DNA from: Sporanaerobium hydrogeniformans
GTDB lineage: Bacteria > Bacillota > Clostridia > Lachnospirales > Cellulosilyticaceae
Length of the DNA stretch: 37,004 nucleotides
Direction: 5' to 3'
Assembly (NCBI RefSeq): GCF_002735925.1
Contig: NZ_PEDL01000024.1
Span: 1-37,004, forward strand
The notes below the pieces were generated by a model. The model searched no databases and was not told the origin of the DNA. It saw nothing but the letters and a program-made list of their open reading frames with translations. Of the stretch, positions 7,852-13,587 are shown piece by piece (positions within the stretch are counted from its first letter, which is position 1; the number at the start of each line of letters is the position of its first letter). Position numbers and translations under genes: made by a program.

Positions 7852-8043
7852 TCACTCCTCCTCTACATCTACATCTATTTTTCTAAATGCAAAACCTCTT
7901 ACTTTACCACTCCTGTTTTTGCAAAGACTTGACCTTACACAACCACCTGATAACCCTAATTTTTTTGCTAATCCTGCCATTGTATCTTCTACGCATATTG
8001 GTAACTCGTACTTATCTGCTGTTACTGCTAGATAAAGAATCAT
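7852..8043 (-). CDS. Small helix-turn-helix-like phage protein
   Basis: 63 residues from ATG 8043, preceded by AAAGGAGG; a longer in-frame reading to 8133 would run through the upstream gene and has no start signal. The sequence L-P-I-C-V-E-D-T-M-A-G-L-A-K-K-L-G-L-S-G-G-C-V-R-S-S-L looks like a short helix-turn-helix (A-x-x-L-G-x-s-x-x-x-V-x-x-a) followed by a basic segment and F-A-F-R-K-I-D. Small proteins of this form are common in clostridial phage early regions. Its start overlaps the previous stop codon as ATGA. It may bind DNA, but no target is evident. Confidence 0.6.
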   Translation of the reverse strand: MILYLAVTADKYELPICVEDTMAGLAKKLGLSGGCVRSSLCKNRSGKVRGFAFRKIDVDVEEE

Positions 8044-8228
8044 TTCAGTTCCTCCTTTATCAATCTGTAGAATTCTGCAAGCGTCGGTATCCAACCATAA
8101 GCAATAAGTAAGTAAATGGGTACTATTAACCATTCCCCTCCTATAGCAAAATATCCTCTAGTTGGCGCTACTGATATAATTGCAAAGGCTTGTACCATAA
8201 TTACTGGTAGCAATAGTTTTTTGCTCAC
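8040..8228 (-). CDS. Small phage membrane protein with two predicted segments
   Basis: 62 residues from GTG 8228, which has AAGGTG 6 nt upstream; the GTG at 8237 overlaps that site and is less likely. Two hydrophobic stretches are seen: L-L-L-P-V-I-M-V-Q-A-F-A-I-I-S-V-A (about 5-21) and W-L-I-V-P-I-Y-L-L-I-A-Y-G-W-I (about 33-47), joined by a short glycine-rich turn. The C-terminus is charged and probably cytoplasmic. The next gene starts within its stop codon. The role is unknown; small membrane proteins in phage early regions sometimes alter the host envelope or exclude other phages. Confidence 0.55.
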   Translation of the reverse strand: MSKKLLLPVIMVQAFAIISVAPTRGYFAIGGEWLIVPIYLLIAYGWIPTLAEFYRLIKEELK

Positions 8229-8246
8229 TTTTCTCACCTTCTTTAT

Positions 8247-8300
8247 TTGTAATTTTCTAAATTCACCTTTACAATATTGTTATCAGCTTTGCAGAGCTGA
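8247..8300 (+). promoter_or_regulatory. Promoter and overlapping dyad for the plus-strand accessory gene
   Basis: A sigma-A type promoter reads TTGTAA (8247-8252), a 17-bp spacer, then TACAAT (8270-8275). Eight bases further is a perfect dyad, TCAGCT-6 nt-AGCTGA (8283-8300), lying at about +1 to +18, where a bound repressor would block initiation. The promoter faces the gene at 8329 and opposes the early operon. It suggests this gene is switched on separately, perhaps in the lysogen. Confidence 0.6.
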
Positions 8301-8328
8301 AATACTCATGAGAAAGGTGGTGTTGTTT

Positions 8329-8607
8329 ATGAAATATGCCATATCTGTAAAACTAGATACACTTGCTTGTACAAAATTAGAGTTTGAAGAGATATTGAAA
8401 AATATGGGGAGATACATATATGTAAATGACTCTTTGTGGTTTGTTGAATGTACATTGGAATTTGATAAGTCTGCTCAAAATATTTTCTTTAGATATTTTG
8501 AGAACATTACTAATGAAAAAAGTCACATATTAGTTTCTCAAATATCTAATACAAGTTCGTACTATGGCGAATTACCTAATGAAGCCGCATCTTTTCTTGA
8601 TAGTTAA
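8329..8607 (+). CDS. Plus-strand accessory (moron-like) gene, Cas2/SinR-like small protein
   Basis: 92 residues from ATG 8329, with AAGGTGG 8 nt upstream; the reading frame stays open upstream to 8116 but has no start signal there. The chain reads M-K-Y-A-I-S-V-K-L-D, then I-L-K-N-M-G-R-Y-I-Y-V-N-D-S-L-W-F-V-E-C, then H-I-L-V-S-Q-I-S and Y-Y-G-E-L-P. This strand-helix-strand pattern with S-L-W-F-V resembles the short ferredoxin-fold proteins annotated SinR or Cas2-like (typically a-I-S-Y-D-L ... D-S-T-W-l-V ... L-L-V-v-x-V). It is the only plus-strand gene inside the early operon, has its own promoter and overlaps the convergent gene by 36 bp. Function is unknown; a defence or toxin role is speculation. 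Confidence 0.6.
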   Translation: MKYAISVKLDTLACTKLEFEEILKNMGRYIYVNDSLWFVECTLEFDKSAQNIFFRYFENITNEKSHILVSQISNTSSYYGELPNEAASFLDS

Positions 8608-8760
8608 TTTCTCAAGAAGTGCTACTTGCTTTTGTAAGACTTTTGCATCATCAATGCTTAAGTCTTCTTTTTTTAATATGATAAGCATAGTATCTTTAGC
8701 ATCTTGCTCTAGCAAAAATAACTCTGAAAATCTAATTGTATTTTCGTTTGGTCTTGCCAT
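8572..8760 (-). CDS. Small phage early protein, unknown function
   Basis: 62 residues from ATG 8760, 8 nt after GGAGG; an ATG two codons earlier is too close to the site. The protein begins A-R-P-N-E-N-T-I-R-F-S-E-L-F-L-L-E and is otherwise helical, with K-V-L-Q-K-Q-V-A-L-L-E-K-L as a likely coiled-coil helix. It lies downstream of the AntA/AntB antirepressor with a 16-bp gap, and its 3' end overlaps the 3' end of the convergent plus-strand gene by 36 bp. No family recognised. Confidence 0.55.
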   Translation of the reverse strand: MARPNENTIRFSELFLLEQDAKDTMLIILKKEDLSIDDAKVLQKQVALLEKLTIKKRCGFIR

Positions 8761-8776
8761 ATACATTCCCTCCTTC

Positions 8777-9517
8777 CTACGCTACACCGTATTTAATAGC
8801 CATTTCTTTGACGATGGCTATGTACACTTCTCTTAGCCTTGCATCAGCTGCTATCACATCAAGCTTGCTAACCTTGTTTGATTTACTAGTGCTACCAGTT
8901 TCTTCTAGCACCTTACGCTTCATGTTTGTTTGCCTTATTCCTAGCTTTGCCTTGGCCCTGCTGTCCAAAATGTCATAGCTTTCTTTTCTTATGGCTTGGA
9001 TATTTTCATTTCCACCAAGCTTTTGGGCTATACGGTTAACTAGGTTTGTTGTCTCTGTTCTCCATGCTGCTGGATCAAGCGTAACTACATCACGCATAGC
9101 TTGTACCTCTTGTTTAACTTCTAAGGCTGTAGCCTGTGCCTTCTCTGCTTGCTCCCTAGCGTCTTTAAGAGCTTTTGCATTAGCTATGATTAAGTCCTCT
9201 AAGCACATAGGTTGTTTTAACTGTTGTTCACATTCGATAAAGTAGTTACGATATTCATGTGACTTTTCTGTCCTTGCCATCATAGCTATATGTTTAGCAA
9301 ATTCTAAGGTTATGGCAAAATCTTGAACTTCATTACCTTCGACATTATGTCGAACCCCTGTAAAATCGTAATTTTCCTTAAAATACTCATTGTCTTGTAT
9401 ATTTTTCTTATACCACCTACTCCACTGATCTTTAGCTAAACCTAACCCTATGTATAAATCTCTTGCACTTACTAGTTTCTTTCCATCTTGATTCTGAATG
9501 TTAATTAAATTACTCAT
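8777..9517 (-). CDS. AntA/AntB-family phage antirepressor
   Basis: 246 residues from ATG 9517, after AAAGGTGGAG. Residues about 14-85 carry the AntA/AntB domain: L-V-S-A-R-D-L-Y-I-G-L-G, then W-S-R-W, then Y-F-K-E-N-Y-D-F, then the E-F-A-K-H-I-A-M-M-A-R-T helix. A coiled-coil linker runs about 105-140. The C-terminal part (N-L-V-N-R-I-A-Q-K-L-G-G ... S-Y-D-I-L ... K-L-D-V-I-A-A-D) resembles the ORF6C-type DNA-binding end seen on many antirepressors. Such proteins counteract the phage repressor to trigger the lytic cycle. It is the second antirepressor in this operon; the first is at 10002..10775. Its start overlaps the previous stop as ATGA. Confidence 0.82.
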   Translation of the reverse strand: MSNLINIQNQDGKKLVSARDLYIGLGLAKDQWSRWYKKNIQDNEYFKENYDFTGVRHNVEGNEVQDFAITLEFAKHIAMMARTEKSHEYRNYFIECEQQLKQPMCLEDLIIANAKALKDAREQAEKAQATALEVKQEVQAMRDVVTLDPAAWRTETTNLVNRIAQKLGGNENIQAIRKESYDILDSRAKAKLGIRQTNMKRKVLEETGSTSKSNKVSKLDVIAADARLREVYIAIVKEMAIKYGVA

Positions 9518-9774
9518 TCTACTCCACCTTTCAACTTTTCTTTTAAACTTTCCCCTTTAATTTTAATTCCACCTAACTTTACAGTATCAAGTTCTCCTCG
9601 TTCTATCATGTTGTAAACTGCCCTTGGTGTTCTATGTAACATTTCCGATACTTCCCTAACTGTATAAAAGGCTTTTTCAATTTTATTGTTTTCAAATGCT
9701 AATTGAAGCTTTGCGATTGATTTTTCAATCTGATTTATTTTATTTAATAATCGTTCTTCTTCTTTTTTTGTCAT
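9514..9774 (-). CDS. Small MerR/excisionase-type helix-turn-helix protein
   Basis: 86 residues from ATG 9774; the upstream site AAGGGTG is moderate, and the longer reading to 9801 would overlap the previous gene's end. The first 35 residues are a charged coiled coil (E-E-E-R-L-L-N-K-I-N-Q-I-E-K-S-I). Residues about 37-70 form a winged helix-turn-helix of the HTH_17 kind: F-Y-T-V-R-E-V-S-E-M-L-H-R-T-P-R-A-V-Y-N-M-I-E-R-G-E-L. This module is used by phage excisionases and by small regulators. A role as excisionase is possible but the gene is far from the integrase, so regulation of the early operon is as likely. Confidence 0.65.
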   Translation of the reverse strand: MTKKEEERLLNKINQIEKSIAKLQLAFENNKIEKAFYTVREVSEMLHRTPRAVYNMIERGELDTVKLGGIKIKGESLKEKLKGGVE

Positions 9775-9775
9775 T

Positions 9776-9997
9776 TTAGCAACACCCTTCATAATCCTCA
9801 AACTTTATACCTACAACATCAGCAATCTGTTTTTTGCGTTCTGTAGCGACTCTTTTCCCGCTTAAAATGTCATATATGTACATAGGGGTTATACCTATTT
9901 TGCTGGCTAAATCTGTATTGTCCATATCTAAATCAATCATTCTTTTTGCTACTGCTTTTCCAAACGGCGTGTATACTTTTGTGTTACGCTTTGCCAT
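9776..9997 (-). CDS. Cro-like XRE-family regulator
   Basis: 73 residues. The ATG at 9997 is 7 nt after AGGAAG and is preferred over ATG 10000 and an earlier reading to 10015. The helix-turn-helix is clear: M-D-N-T-D-L-A-S-K-I-G-I-T-P-M-Y-I-Y-D-I-L-S-G-K-R at residues about 25-49, followed by a short helix I-A-D-V-V-G-I. Its place just behind the first gene of the leftward early operon, opposite the repressor gene, suits a Cro protein that binds the shared control region and shuts down repressor synthesis. The target sites are probably those near 10829-11005. Confidence 0.75.
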   Translation of the reverse strand: MAKRNTKVYTPFGKAVAKRMIDLDMDNTDLASKIGITPMYIYDILSGKRVATERKKQIADVVGIKFEDYEGCC

Positions 9998-10001
9998 CAT
10001 A

Positions 10002-10775
10002 TCACTTCCTATCATTTAAAAACTTGTTAATGAAATACTGCTGTCCTTTACCTGTAACCTTGGTTGTCTTACTAATACTTACATGTCCATCTGCATGTGT
10101 AATGCTTGTTTCCTTTACTTCGAATAATCCAAGTTCCATGGACTTCTGAGTAGGGCTATTATAATCAGCACCAACTCTTTTTATTAAGTACCCATTTTCT
10201 CTTAGCCAGAAAAATAAACGCTTTGCTCCAATGTCTACACCATTTTGCTTAATTAGCTTGGCTAAATCGCCAATGAGTATAGTTGTATCAGAAACACTTA
10301 CTGCATCAGCAAAAATCACTTTAGGCTTATCTGCTTTAATTTGTTGCTCAGCTTTAACACGTGCTGCTCTTTCTTCTTTTAGCTGAGTGGCTAATTTAAT
10401 TATTAAGTCTGGGTCAGTCAGCACCTTTTCTATCATTTCATCTGTCATATATGTACCGTTCTTTCGAATGCTGGGTAAGACTTCCTCAAACACCCATCTT
10501 TCAAACTGTTCAGCACTAGGTAACTTTGAATGAGTGATGAGTCGATAAACATCTCCTTCATTTATTACATTTGTTTCTCTAAGTTGCCCTCTGGAGTTTT
10601 CAACATCGTGTTTCACGATGTTCACACAATGTCTTAATATAGCATCTGTTGGATTTGAATATCCGAGTGATATTGCAACATCATTTGCAACAAAATGTTC
10701 TTTGCCACCAATTAAAATCACTCTAATGTTCCCAAACTTATCATTTTGAAAAACTTTAACCATTCCTTGATTCAT
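10002..10775 (-). CDS. BRO-N / KilAC domain phage antirepressor
   Basis: 257 residues from ATG 10775, preceded by AAAGGAG. The N-terminal BRO domain spans about 5-110: F-G-N-I-R-V-I-L-I-G-G-K-E-H-F-V-A-N-D-V-A, then L-G-Y-S-N-P-T-D-A-I, then F-E-R-W-V-F-E-E-V-L-P-S-I-R-K-N-G. After a charged linker the C-terminal half is a KilAC (ANT) domain: I-L-I-G-D-L-A-K-L-I-K-Q-N-G, L-F-F-W-L-R-E-N-G-Y-L, and G-K-G-Q-Q-Y-F-I-N-K-F. It is the first gene of the leftward early operon, just across the divergent control region from the repressor. By family it should antagonise the repressor, usually after DNA damage or superinfection. Confidence 0.88.
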   Translation of the reverse strand: MNQGMVKVFQNDKFGNIRVILIGGKEHFVANDVAISLGYSNPTDAILRHCVNIVKHDVENSRGQLRETNVINEGDVYRLITHSKLPSAEQFERWVFEEVLPSIRKNGTYMTDEMIEKVLTDPDLIIKLATQLKEERAARVKAEQQIKADKPKVIFADAVSVSDTTILIGDLAKLIKQNGVDIGAKRLFFWLRENGYLIKRVGADYNSPTQKSMELGLFEVKETSITHADGHVSISKTTKVTGKGQQYFINKFLNDRK

Positions 10776-10822
10776 GTGTATTCTCCTTTCTATAAAAGTG
10801 TTTAATATTTAAGCATAAGCTA

Positions 10823-10851
10823 TTGACAGTTGAATATTATCATTGTATTAT
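10823..10851 (+). promoter_or_regulatory. Repressor promoter (sigma-A type)
   Basis: TTGACA at 10823-10828, a 17-bp spacer, then TATTAT at 10846-10851 gives a near-consensus promoter pointing to the XRE repressor at 11064. The leader is then about 200 nt long, unusual for a phage repressor. A leftward promoter for the antirepressor operon must overlap this stretch; the best match I find (TTCAAT, 16 bp, TAATAT on the minus strand) is weak. Confidence 0.75.
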
Positions 10852-11005
10852 TGTTATTGAAGAAAATATTCATCACTTAAGACATGGTAAATAAACGCTC
10901 GTTGGGGAACGGTGGCATTTTATTTTTACTATATCTTTTATTTACTGTCGTTTTTTGTTGCATTTCCTTTATGCTTAAACACAGTATAGATGAAAATATT
11001 CATCA
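10829..11005. repeat. Three-copy operator-like repeat in the immunity control region
   Basis: GAAAATATTCATCA occurs exactly at 10862-10875 and 10992-11005. A third copy lies in reverse orientation at 10829-10841 (11 of 13 bases), directly after the -35 element of the repressor promoter. The copy at 10989-11004 is extended to a dyad with arms GATGAA and TTCATC. Such spaced, partly symmetric sites between divergent repressor and early genes are where CI/Cro-like proteins bind. Which protein binds which site is unknown. Confidence 0.6.
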
Positions 11006-11063
11006 TGTCAATACTATTTTTGATGTTTTTTCTTCAATTAAAAAAAAGAAAGAGGTCGCCAGT

Positions 11064-11465
11064 ATGACTCTAGTTGATAGAATACAAGAACTATGTAGAA
11101 AAAACACAACTACACAAAGTGCTTTAGAAAGAGATTTGAATTTCGGTAAAGGTACTATTAGCAAGTGGGACAAAAGTTATCCTTCTTCAGATAAGCTTCA
11201 AAAGGTTGCTGATTATTTCCATGTAAGCACAGACTATCTATTAGGTAGGGAAGATAAAGTGCTAGCACTAAACGATAGAAATAGACGTGATGTAGCTAAA
11301 ACTCTTGAGGAAATAATGGACAATATAGACAAAGGGAACGCACTAGCTTATGGTGGCGAGATAAATGAGGAAGATAGAGAGCTTTATAAAATGGCTCTAC
11401 AACATGCTCTAGAGATTGCAAAGCTAAAAAGTAAAGAGAAGTTCACACCGAAAAAATATAAATAG
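11064..11465 (+). CDS. XRE-family phage repressor
   Basis: 133 residues from ATG 11064, chosen for the AGAGGT site 7 nt upstream and because the helix-turn-helix domain begins at once. The frame is open further up to 10884, but that part encodes a hydrophobic stretch with no start signal. The DNA-binding domain covers about 3-65: V-D-R-I-Q-E-L-C-R-K, then T-Q-S-A-L-E-R-D-L-N-F-G-K-G-T-I-S-K-W, then V-A-D-Y-F-H-V-S-T-D-Y-L-L-G-R. The C-terminal half is acidic and helical, without a LexA-like peptidase, so inactivation probably depends on the next gene, an ImmA/IrrE-type protease. It is the likely lysogeny repressor. Confidence 0.85.
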   Translation: MTLVDRIQELCRKNTTTQSALERDLNFGKGTISKWDKSYPSSDKLQKVADYFHVSTDYLLGREDKVLALNDRNRRDVAKTLEEIMDNIDKGNALAYGGEINEEDRELYKMALQHALEIAKLKSKEKFTPKKYK

Positions 11466-11478
11466 AGAGGGATTTCTT

Positions 11479-11913
11479 TTGGACAAAGACTTTATAAATA
11501 GGAAAATTAATGAAATTACCCAACATGGAAAACTTACCAACTTACAAGAAATAGCCAAGGCTAATGATATCTTAATTTATGAAGGCAACTGGGGGACTGA
11601 AACTGCTGGAGCATACCACTATCGATATAGAATTAAAATAATTATGCTCAATACTGCTTTAACATACTATCATATGCAAATCGTACTAGCTCATGAAATA
11701 GCACATGCAATAATTCACCCATACGAAGAAGCTAATTTTTCACTAATTGGGTTAAAAAAAGATAAAAAAGAGAATGAAGCAAACTATTTTGCTTGTAAAC
11801 TTTTAGATGTAGTAGGTTTTTGGGGAAATGAAAATCTTTGCATCTACGAAGATGAACTGTCTAAGGCTGATAGGTGTTTCATTGAAGCATATAGAAAATA
11901 CGTAACTGAATAA
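11479..11913 (+). CDS. ImmA/IrrE-family metallopeptidase
   Basis: 144 residues from a TTG at 11479 with AGAGGG 7-8 nt upstream; no ATG fits. The zinc motif is H-E-I-A-H at residues 72-76 in L-A-H-E-I-A-H-A-I-I-H, and the third ligand is probably the glutamate in K-E-N-E-A-N-Y-F-A about 25 residues on. This is the usual IrrE/ImmA arrangement. In mobile elements such as ICEBs1 the ImmA protease cleaves the ImmR repressor after DNA damage and so induces excision. Here it follows the XRE repressor by 13 bp in one operon, which strongly suggests the same partnership. Confidence 0.85.
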   Translation: MDKDFINRKINEITQHGKLTNLQEIAKANDILIYEGNWGTETAGAYHYRYRIKIIMLNTALTYYHMQIVLAHEIAHAIIHPYEEANFSLIGLKKDKKENEANYFACKLLDVVGFWGNENLCIYEDELSKADRCFIEAYRKYVTE

Positions 11914-11920
11914 AAAGAAA

Positions 11921-11949
11921 AAGCCTTAATGCTATCAACATCAAGGCTT
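11921..11949. other. Hairpin between the repressor-protease operon and the integrase
   Basis: AAGCCTT (11921-11927) pairs with AAGGCTT (11943-11949), extended by an inner ATG/CAT. The run of T needed for an intrinsic terminator is on the minus-strand side (TTTTTCTTTTT), so as a terminator it would act on leftward transcription. It may still weaken read-through from the repressor operon. Its real role is uncertain. Confidence 0.35.
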
Positions 11950-11956
11950 AATAAGA

Positions 11957-12000
11957 GCATAAGTTATGCACTTAATCCACTATTAGTATAACTTATTTGC
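11957..12000 (+). promoter_or_regulatory. Integrase promoter overlapped by two ATAA-S-TTAT dyads
   Basis: A possible promoter reads TTATGC (11964-11969), 17 bp, TATAAC (11987-11992), facing the integrase start at 12030. A near-perfect dyad GCATAA-G-TTATGC (11957-11969) covers the -35, and ATAACTTAT (11988-11996) covers the -10; the 9-bp cores are exact reverse complements. Binding to either site would block transcription, so this looks like the control point for integrase expression. The binding protein is unknown. Confidence 0.5.
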
Positions 12001-12029
12001 TCCTAAATATCAATAAAGGAGTGATTATA

Positions 12030-13199
12030 TTGGCTGGTTATCACAAAAGAGAAGTTCAACGTAAAGATGGATCTACCTATATACGTTGGGAAGGTACTAC
12101 ATTTGAGGGTGGAAAGAGAAAAGTATTCTATGGTAAATCAGAACGTGAAGTAAAGGCTAAAATAAAAGAATATGAAAACGACTTGTTTAATCATGGTACA
12201 ACATTAGAAAAAACTAAGATTAAACTTCAAGACTATGTAAAAGACTATATTTTAAAAAGTCTAAATCAAAGGGTAACAAGTAGCACTGTAGAAAGATATA
12301 TGAGCCTTTACTATTCTCATATAGAAAATAGTACATTAGGCAATAAATATATCCATGAAATAAAGCTTCAAGATATAGAGGATCTTTTTAAAAACAAAAC
12401 CAAACTTTCTAAAAGCAGTATGTCTCTACTCTCATTGCTCCTAAAGCAAACCTTTAGATATGCAATAAGCAATAACATAATACGCGTAAATCCATGTTCT
12501 GATTTTATACTTCCAAAAAGTGAAAAGGGAAGAAGAGAAATTAAAATACTAACTTTAGATGAACAAGAACGTTTTCTGACTGCTGCAAAAGAATCGAGAT
12601 ATTTTCTAGTATACTTCTTCGATTTATGCACTGGACTAAGAGCTGGTGAAATCGAAGCCTTAAGATGGGAAAATGTAGATTTAAAAAATAAAGTGGTAAG
12701 AGTTAGGGAATCAGCTAGATTAGTACGTAAATATGATGATAAGGGCAATACAAACGATATAGTGGAAACTAAAGAGCCTAAGACGAAAGAAAGTATACGT
12801 GACATTCCTTTAAGTGATCAACTTACTGAATTATTAAAGCAGCATCAAAATAAAAGTAAAAGTGAATATGTATTTACAAATATTAAAAATGAAATGCTAA
12901 CACATGATACTCTTGATAAGTCTCTTAAAGTGATATGCAATAAAGCTAAAATAGGGGAACCAATTCAAAGAAGAAGGCATAAAAAAGATGTTCTCGAATA
13001 CTCAGGAATAACATTCCATTGCTTAAGACATACCTTTGCAACAAGGCTAATTGAAAATGGTGTAGATGTAAAAACCGTTTCACAACTTTTAGGTCATACT
13101 AAAACAGAAATCACAATAAATAGATATGTGCATTCAACCGACGATAGTAAAAAGGCTGCAATTAAATCATTAGAAAAAATAACAAGCATACGTATATAA
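12030..13199 (+). CDS. int: Phage tyrosine integrase
   Basis: 389 residues from a TTG at 12030, 8 nt after AAGGAG; a reading from 11997 has no site. The N-terminal ~50 residues (Y-I-R-W-E-G-T-T-F-E-G-G-K-R-K-V-F-Y) form the small arm-type DNA-binding domain of phage integrases, then comes a SAM-like core-binding domain (about 60-160). The catalytic domain shows R204 in T-G-L-R-A-G-E, a lysine near 253, H330-x-x-R333 in H-C-L-R-H-T-F-A-T, H356 in L-L-G-H-T, and the nucleophile Y366 in I-N-R-Y-V-H. All key residues are present. The gene ends about 90 bp from the 3' end of tRNA-Thr, the expected layout for integration into a tRNA gene. Confidence 0.93.
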   Translation: MAGYHKREVQRKDGSTYIRWEGTTFEGGKRKVFYGKSEREVKAKIKEYENDLFNHGTTLEKTKIKLQDYVKDYILKSLNQRVTSSTVERYMSLYYSHIENSTLGNKYIHEIKLQDIEDLFKNKTKLSKSSMSLLSLLLKQTFRYAISNNIIRVNPCSDFILPKSEKGRREIKILTLDEQERFLTAAKESRYFLVYFFDLCTGLRAGEIEALRWENVDLKNKVVRVRESARLVRKYDDKGNTNDIVETKEPKTKESIRDIPLSDQLTELLKQHQNKSKSEYVFTNIKNEMLTHDTLDKSLKVICNKAKIGEPIQRRRHKKDVLEYSGITFHCLRHTFATRLIENGVDVKTVSQLLGHTKTEITINRYVHSTDDSKKAAIKSLEKITSIRI

Positions 13200-13212
13200 C
13201 TTACGTATGCTT
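13184..13212 (+). terminator. Integrase terminator
   Basis: An 11-bp perfect stem, AAGCATACGTA (13184-13194) with TACGTATGCTT (13202-13212), has a 7-nt loop holding the integrase stop codon and is followed by TTATTATTTC. The stem takes in the last codons of the integrase. It should end the integrase transcript before it reaches the opposing tRNA gene. Confidence 0.65.
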
Positions 13213-13246
13213 TATTATTTCATTCTCTTACGTATATTCTTACGTA
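13201..13246. repeat. Three TTACGTA repeats next to the attachment site
   Basis: TTACGTA occurs at 13201-13207, 13228-13234 and 13240-13246, each preceded by C, and the related palindrome ATACGTAT is in the integrase end at 13189-13196. They lie 50-90 bp from the tRNA 3' end, on the phage side of the junction. Short direct repeats at this place are typical of arm-type sites bound by the integrase N-terminal domain. This is inferred from position and repetition only. Confidence 0.45.
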
Positions 13247-13292
13247 CAAGCTTATTTTTTACTTTTGTCAAGTAAGCTTAAGCCTTTGATAG

Positions 13293-13365
13293 AGCCGATA
13301 AAGGGGCTCGAACCCTTGGCTTGCTCATTACGAATGAGCTACTCTACCAACTGAGTTATATCGGC
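13293..13365 (-). tRNA. tRNA-Thr (anticodon CGT), probable prophage attachment site
   Basis: A full cloverleaf can be drawn: acceptor GCCGATA with TATCGGC, D-arm ACTC/GAGT, anticodon stem GCTCA/TGAGC around loop TTCGTAA (anticodon CGT, threonine), and T-stem AAGGG/CCCTT around TTCGAGC. The discriminator base is U and CCA is not encoded. The 3' end faces the integrase gene, so the phage core site probably lies within the 3' half of this gene, with a second copy of that sequence at the far prophage end outside the window. Integration has left the gene intact. Confidence 0.93.
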
Positions 13366-13452
13366 ATTGTGTTTTTTGCACTTGACTAGCTTATCATATT
13401 TTTATTTAATTTTCAAGATTATTATTAAGAATTACATCTGTCCTTTTCAATC

Positions 13453-13533
13453 TAAAAGTAAACTCTGTAAAATGAAACAATTTACAAACTCTTTAATAAA
13501 ATAATTAAGCATCTCATACAGAATTTACTTTTA
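13453..13533. repeat. 81-bp element with 17-bp imperfect terminal inverted repeats
   Basis: TAAAAGTAAACTCTGTA (13453-13469) is the inverted repeat of 13517-13533 with 16 of 17 bases matching; 47 bp of AT-rich, non-coding sequence lie between. It sits in the 222-bp gap after rlmB and before tRNA-Thr. It may be a remnant of a small mobile element or act as a long-range hairpin at the end of the cysE operon. No T-tract or clear target duplication is seen. Confidence 0.4.
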
Positions 13534-13587
13534 AATCTAGAATAAATCCTAGCTCTCTCTACTTCTATTATTATTTGTAATCACTCA

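Noticed and set aside
8116-8328. Longer form of the plus-strand accessory gene
   Set aside because: The extension runs over the promoter and dyad and opposes two good minus-strand genes; ATG 8329 has a proper binding site.
9514-9774. Firm call as excisionase
   Set aside because: The helix-turn-helix type is shared with many regulators and the gene is 2.2 kb from the integrase in the early operon.
10884-11063. N-terminal extension of the repressor with a hydrophobic segment
   Set aside because: The frame is open, but there is no ribosome binding site at 10884, the operator-like repeat lies inside, and a good site precedes ATG 11064 where the helix-turn-helix begins.
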